A DNA stretch of 64,000 bases from NCBI RefSeq assembly GCF_014195325.1, contig NZ_JACIBK010000008.1, positions 62,001-126,000 on the forward strand, given 5' to 3'. Under the pieces are notes generated by a model. That model saw nothing but the letters and a program-made list of their open reading frames with translations, made no database searches and was not told the DNA's origin. The translations under genes and the position numbers were made by a program. The DNA comes from Rhizobium sp. BK650 (GTDB lineage Bacteria > Pseudomonadota > Alphaproteobacteria > Rhizobiales > Rhizobiaceae). The first letter of the stretch is position 1; each line of letters begins with the position of its first letter. Shown in pieces: positions 60,367 through 64,000 of this stretch.

Positions 60367-62910
60367 TTAGAGCTCGCGCAAAACGGGTGCAGCCTTCTGG
60401 CCAAGGATACGCCAGGTACCGATCAAGCCGATGCCAACGGTCAGCACGAGGGCTGTGACGAGGGTCAAAGCGGCGACAGCGGGCATGAAGCTGGAGGGCA
60501 GGTGCATGATATGACTGACGATGAACCAGGCGGCTACGCCGCCGGCAAAGAGTGCAAAGATGGCGGTTGCGATGCCGAGGATGAGATATTCGTAGCTGAA
60601 AGCGCGGATTAGCATGGTTCTCGTCGCTCCAAGCGTTTTCAGCACCACGGCGTCATGAGTGCGCGCCCGGTTGCCGGCAGCCAGTGCGCCAGCGAGCACG
60701 AGAACGGAAGCGATGAGGGCGACGGCAGCGGCGGCGCGAATCGCGGTCGCAAGCTGGCCCACCAGCTGGTTGACGATATCGATTGCGTCCTTGACGCGCA
60801 CGCTGGTGATCGTCGGATAGGTATTGGTCACCGATTTCAGGATCGCGGCGTCTTGGGCCTCGGTCGAGGCCGGATCGGTCAGTGTTGCCAGCCACGCATG
60901 CGGTGCACCGCGGAAGGTGTTCGGCGAGAAAACCATGACGAAGTTGATCGATAGCGATTCCCACTCGACGCGCCGCAGATTGGCGATTCTGGCGGTGATA
61001 TTGCGGCCCAGAACGTTAACGGTGACGGTATCGCCGATCTTCAGGCCGAGTTCCCGCGCTTCTTCGGCTGAGAAGGAAACGAGTGGTTCGCCGCTGTAAT
61101 CGAGGGGCCACCATTGCCCTTCGACGAGCGCAGAATTTTCCGGCAGGCTTTCTTCGTAGGTGATACCGCGGTCGCCGTTCAGCACCCAGCGGCCTGCGGC
61201 CGGAACATTCAGTTTGGTCACGTCCTGGCCATTGAACGCGACGATGCGGCCGCGCAGCATCGGCACTTCCACCAGTTTGCCGTTCGGCGATCGGGTGTGG
61301 ATCAGGTCGCGGAAGGCATCGACCTCGGCGCTCTGGATATCGACGAAGAAGAAGTTCGGCGCGCCTTCACTCATGCGGCCGGTCAGCTGCCGGCGCAGAT
61401 TGCCATCGATCAGCGTCAGCGTCACGAGCAGCGCCAATCCGAGACCCAGTGACAGGACAACGGAGGACGTCAGAGCGCCGGGGCGATGAATATTGCCGAT
61501 CGCCAACCGGAGTGCCGGCGAATTGACGCGCGGGCTCCTGCGCGCCAGCCATGCGATCAATCCCGCAACAAGGCGCAGGATGACGAAAGCGAAGATAATG
61601 GCGCCGACGAAGACCACGGCGATGAAACGATCGTAGGCGGTCAGAATGGCAAGGCCGGCAAGGGCTGCCATGAAGAGTACGGCCAGCAGCACGTAAGGCC
61701 AGGAGGGAAGGTGGCGGGCTTCAAAACCCTGCTCGCGGAAAAGAGCGGTTGCAGGCACCTCGCGCGCATGGCCAAGCGGCAGGATTGCAAAGGCAAGCGT
61801 CGTCAACATGCCGAAGAGGGCCGCGAGCGACAGCGCCCCGGGATAGAGGGTCGGATCGGTGGATACGGGCAGGAATTGCGCGAGAAATTGCGCCGCCAGC
61901 ATGGGCGACAGGGCGCCGAGCAGGAGGCCGATCAGGATGCCGCCTGTGGCGATAATGGCGATCTGAAAAAGATAGATCCAGACCACGACGACCGCCGGTG
62001 CGCCCAGGCATTTGAAGGTCGCGATCGTCGTGCGCTTGGCATCGAGGAAGGCGTGTACTGCGTTGGCGACGCCGACACCGCCGACGATCAGCGCGGTCAG
62101 GCCGACCAGAGTGAGGAATTGGGTGAAGCGGGTAATGTTTTCCGTCAGCGAGGGTGCTGCTCGATCGCTGGTGCGGATCGACCAGCCGGCCAAGGGGAAT
62201 TCCTTGGTCGCGCGCGCCTGGATGGCGTTCATCGTGGCGCGGTCTTCGAGCTTGATTTTATAGGCATGTTCGACGAGGCTGCCGGTCTGGATCAGTCCCG
62301 ACGCCTGAAGTGCGCGTCGGCTGACGAGCATGCGCGGGGCAAAACCGAAGCCCTCAGAGAGCGCGTCCGGTTCCGTCTTGACCGTGCCTGTGATGCTGAG
62401 TTTGACGTTGCCGAGCAGCAGCTCGTCGCCGATCCGCAAGCCCAGCCGCTCCAGCAACAGCGGAGCGACGACGGTGCCGTAAGTGCCGCCCTCTCCTGAT
62501 AGCAGAGAGGCAAGCGGATAGTTCGGCTCGGCTTGGAAACTGCCGTAGAGCGGATAGGCATCATCGACAGCCTTGACTTCGACCAGCGCCTGGTCGGAAC
62601 CATCGGGTTTGCGGGCCATGGAACGCAGGCCGGTCGAAACGGAGACGCCGCCAAGACCGCGCAGGAAATTCATTTCCTCCGGCGTCGCTTCTCGGTTGTT
62701 AAGTTCGAAGCGAACGTCCCCGGCGAGAAGCTCCTGCCCCTGCGAGGCGATCGTATCGGTAATCGACTGCGACACCGAATTGACGGCGGCGATTGCCGCA
62801 GTGCCGAGCGCGATGCAGGCAAGAAAGATGTAGAAACCCCTCAGACCCCCACGCAGCTCGCGCAGGGCCAAACGGAAGGCGAGCGAGATGCGCGGGGTTA
62901 AGATTATCAT
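60367..62910 (-). CDS. ABC transporter permease, FtsX/MacB-like (YbbP family)
   Basis: 847 residues with two FtsX-type units: each has an N-terminal helix, a periplasmic loop and three C-terminal helices (about 10 transmembrane segments in total). The pairing with a LolD/YbbA-like ATPase and a divergent TesA-like esterase matches the ybbA-ybbP-tesA arrangement of many proteobacteria. Substrate unknown; a lipid or lipoprotein-related extrusion is suspected. Start overlaps the ATPase stop (ATGA). Confidence 0.9.
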   Translation of the reverse strand: MIILTPRISLAFRLALRELRGGLRGFYIFLACIALGTAAIAAVNSVSQSITDTIASQGQELLAGDVRFELNNREATPEEMNFLRGLGGVSVSTGLRSMARKPDGSDQALVEVKAVDDAYPLYGSFQAEPNYPLASLLSGEGGTYGTVVAPLLLERLGLRIGDELLLGNVKLSITGTVKTEPDALSEGFGFAPRMLVSRRALQASGLIQTGSLVEHAYKIKLEDRATMNAIQARATKEFPLAGWSIRTSDRAAPSLTENITRFTQFLTLVGLTALIVGGVGVANAVHAFLDAKRTTIATFKCLGAPAVVVVWIYLFQIAIIATGGILIGLLLGALSPMLAAQFLAQFLPVSTDPTLYPGALSLAALFGMLTTLAFAILPLGHAREVPATALFREQGFEARHLPSWPYVLLAVLFMAALAGLAILTAYDRFIAVVFVGAIIFAFVILRLVAGLIAWLARRSPRVNSPALRLAIGNIHRPGALTSSVVLSLGLGLALLVTLTLIDGNLRRQLTGRMSEGAPNFFFVDIQSAEVDAFRDLIHTRSPNGKLVEVPMLRGRIVAFNGQDVTKLNVPAAGRWVLNGDRGITYEESLPENSALVEGQWWPLDYSGEPLVSFSAEEARELGLKIGDTVTVNVLGRNITARIANLRRVEWESLSINFVMVFSPNTFRGAPHAWLATLTDPASTEAQDAAILKSVTNTYPTITSVRVKDAIDIVNQLVGQLATAIRAAAAVALIASVLVLAGALAAGNRARTHDAVVLKTLGATRTMLIRAFSYEYLILGIATAIFALFAGGVAAWFIVSHIMHLPSSFMPAVAALTLVTALVLTVGIGLIGTWRILGQKAAPVLREL

Positions 62911-63626
62911 GCAATCGCCGCCTCGGACGTCGCCTCTGATTGCCGGACGGCGCTATCGTCTTCGATGCGGCCGGAGCGGACGCGAATCTGGCGTGAGCAG
63001 CGATTGGCGAGGCCGACATCGTGGGTCACGAGCAGCAGGGTCATGCCGCGCTCGACCTGTTTGGAAAACAGGAGATCGGCAATCTGCCGGCCGGTATCGG
63101 TGTCGAGATTGCCGGTCGGCTCATCGGCGATCAGCAGGGCAGGCGACGGCGCGAGCGCACGGGCGATTGCGACACGCTGCTGCTCGCCGCCGGAGAGTTG
63201 GCCGGGATAATGATTCAACCGCTCGGCGAGCCCCACCGATGTCAGTTCGCGGCGAGCGATCTCGAAGGGATTGGGAACATTAGCGAGTTCGAGGGGGACG
63301 GCGACATTTTCCAGCGCCGTCATATTGGCTATCAGATGGAAGGACTGGAAGACGATGCCGATGTTGCGGCCACGAAAATCGGCGACCTGATCCTCGTTCA
63401 GCGCATGCAGGGGTGTGTCATCGATGTTGATCTCACCGCTGTCGAGCTTTTCAAGACCCGCAAGCACCATCAGCAGCGTGGATTTGCCGGAGCCCGAAGG
63501 GCCGACGATACCGACGGATTGGCCCGCACTGATCTCAAGATCGATGCCCTTCAGCACATGGACGGAGGCTGCAGCATTACCGAGCGTCAAATCGGCGCGT
63601 TTCAGATCGATGATGGTTTTGGCCAA
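62907..63626 (-). CDS. ABC transporter ATP-binding protein (YbbA family)
   Basis: 239 residues taking TTG 63626 as start (AGGG nine bases upstream); no ATG occurs near the expected N-terminus and the open frame extends to 63770. Walker A GPSGSGKST, Q-loop VFQSFHL, signature QLSGGEQQRVAIARAL, Walker B LLIADEPTGNLD, switch LLLVTHDVGLA; the MacB/LolD/YbbA group. Drives the permease encoded next. Divergent from the esterase gene by 72 bases. Confidence 0.88.
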   Translation of the reverse strand: MAKTIIDLKRADLTLGNAAASVHVLKGIDLEISAGQSVGIVGPSGSGKSTLLMVLAGLEKLDSGEINIDDTPLHALNEDQVADFRGRNIGIVFQSFHLIANMTALENVAVPLELANVPNPFEIARRELTSVGLAERLNHYPGQLSGGEQQRVAIARALAPSPALLIADEPTGNLDTDTGRQIADLLFSKQVERGMTLLLVTHDVGLANRCSRQIRVRSGRIEDDSAVRQSEATSEAAIA

Positions 63627-63698
63627 CAGAAATCGCCCTATATAGTTCCGTAACCGAATGGCCGCATAACGGCACCTAGCCAATCTAGGGAAAGCATT

Positions 63699-64000
63699 AT
63701 GAGATTTAAAGTTGCCGCCCTTCACTTCGCTGTCATTACCTTGTCCCTGATTTTCTCGACGGTTGCGCAAGCACGCACGATCAATCTGGTCGGTTTCGGG
63801 GACAGCCTCATGGCGGGCTACCAGCTGCAGCCGGGCGACGGCTTTCCCGAAAAGCTGCAGGCGGCCCTTAAGGCCAAAGGGATTGACGTTGCGATCACCA
63901 ATGCCGGCGTCTCAGGCGACACAACCACGGGCGGGCTTGCGCGAATCGACTGGTCGATTCCTGACGGAACCGACGGGGTGATTCTCGAACTCGGCGCCAA
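63699..64000 (+). CDS. Arylesterase/lysophospholipase TesA-like (SGNH hydrolase), truncated by the window end
   Basis: First 100 codons only. Signal peptide 1-25 (ending VAQAR), then block I of SGNH hydrolases FGDSLMAGY with nucleophile Ser36, block II-like NAGVSGDTTTGG (Gly and following), then DGVILELGA. GGGAAAG lies seven bases before the ATG. Periplasmic esterase/lysophospholipase by family; the catalytic Asp/His block is beyond the edge. Confidence 0.9.
   Translation, partial: MRFKVAALHFAVITLSLIFSTVAQARTINLVGFGDSLMAGYQLQPGDGFPEKLQAALKAKGIDVAITNAGVSGDTTTGGLARIDWSIPDGTDGVILELGA

Overview
This window reads as a chromosomal segment of a Rhizobium-like alphaproteobacterium (order Hyphomicrobiales, family Rhizobiaceae). 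The evidence is the high-GC coding sequence with mostly GGAGG-type ribosome sites, the conserved rhizobial gene orders (rplS-trmD-rimM-rpsP-ffh; dapF-mtaB-ftsY-ispZ; ccmABCDG next to acnA; ftsK-lolA-xthA), a ybhL-type leader in front of a Bax-inhibitor-like gene, and rhizobial palindromic repeat sequence inside ftsY. This assignment is inferred from gene content, not from a database search.

Layout. Positions 1-5.7 kb hold a probable lysine/pipecolate catabolic cluster (standalone RAM-domain protein, LysR regulator, then divergent hglS - FAD amine oxidase - ALDH7 dehydrogenase). 6.3-10.2 kb is a ferric-iron ABC importer with a RirA-type operator and an unusual inverted-repeat array upstream. 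10.2-21.3 kb is the most accessory-like part: two PF10091 'glycoamylase-like' paralogues, a ROK regulator with an M81 metallopeptidase, an SbmA/YddA-like ABC protein whose ATPase motifs are all degenerate, and a CBS-BON protein followed by phosphoketolase behind a FixK/FNR-like box. An IS481-family element (21589-22888) lies 10 bp from a tRNA-Gly(GCC) gene.

23-60 kb is mainly core genome: ProX-type editing protein, CnoX-like thioredoxin, LON-domain protein, Trm112-like protein, UbiH-type hydroxylase, TesB; glnK-amtB behind a sigma-54 promoter; ftsK behind a CtrA box; lolA, xthA, a CenR-like response regulator with a cyclic-nucleotide-binding protein, an L,D-transpeptidase-like protein, an aldo/keto reductase, leuC, an amino-acid ABC transporter, the ribosomal protein/SRP block, dapF-mtaB-ftsY-ispZ, cytochrome c maturation genes and aconitase. 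57-64 kb holds DUF1223 and DUF2794 proteins, a GNAT acetyltransferase, a BI-1 family membrane protein, a YbbA/YbbP-type ABC pair and the start of a TesA-like esterase cut by the window edge.

The signals most worth follow-up that ordinary gene calling would miss are: a candidate small RNA or attenuator upstream of ffh (promoter and terminator both visible, no gene between); the ABC protein with an inactive nucleotide-binding domain; in-frame palindromic repeat copies in ftsY; a run of four hairpins between the DUF1223 and DUF2794 genes; a perfect hairpin over the xthA ribosome site; and the 9-bp-period inverted repeat array before the iron transporter. No CRISPR array, prophage or toxin-antitoxin module was seen.
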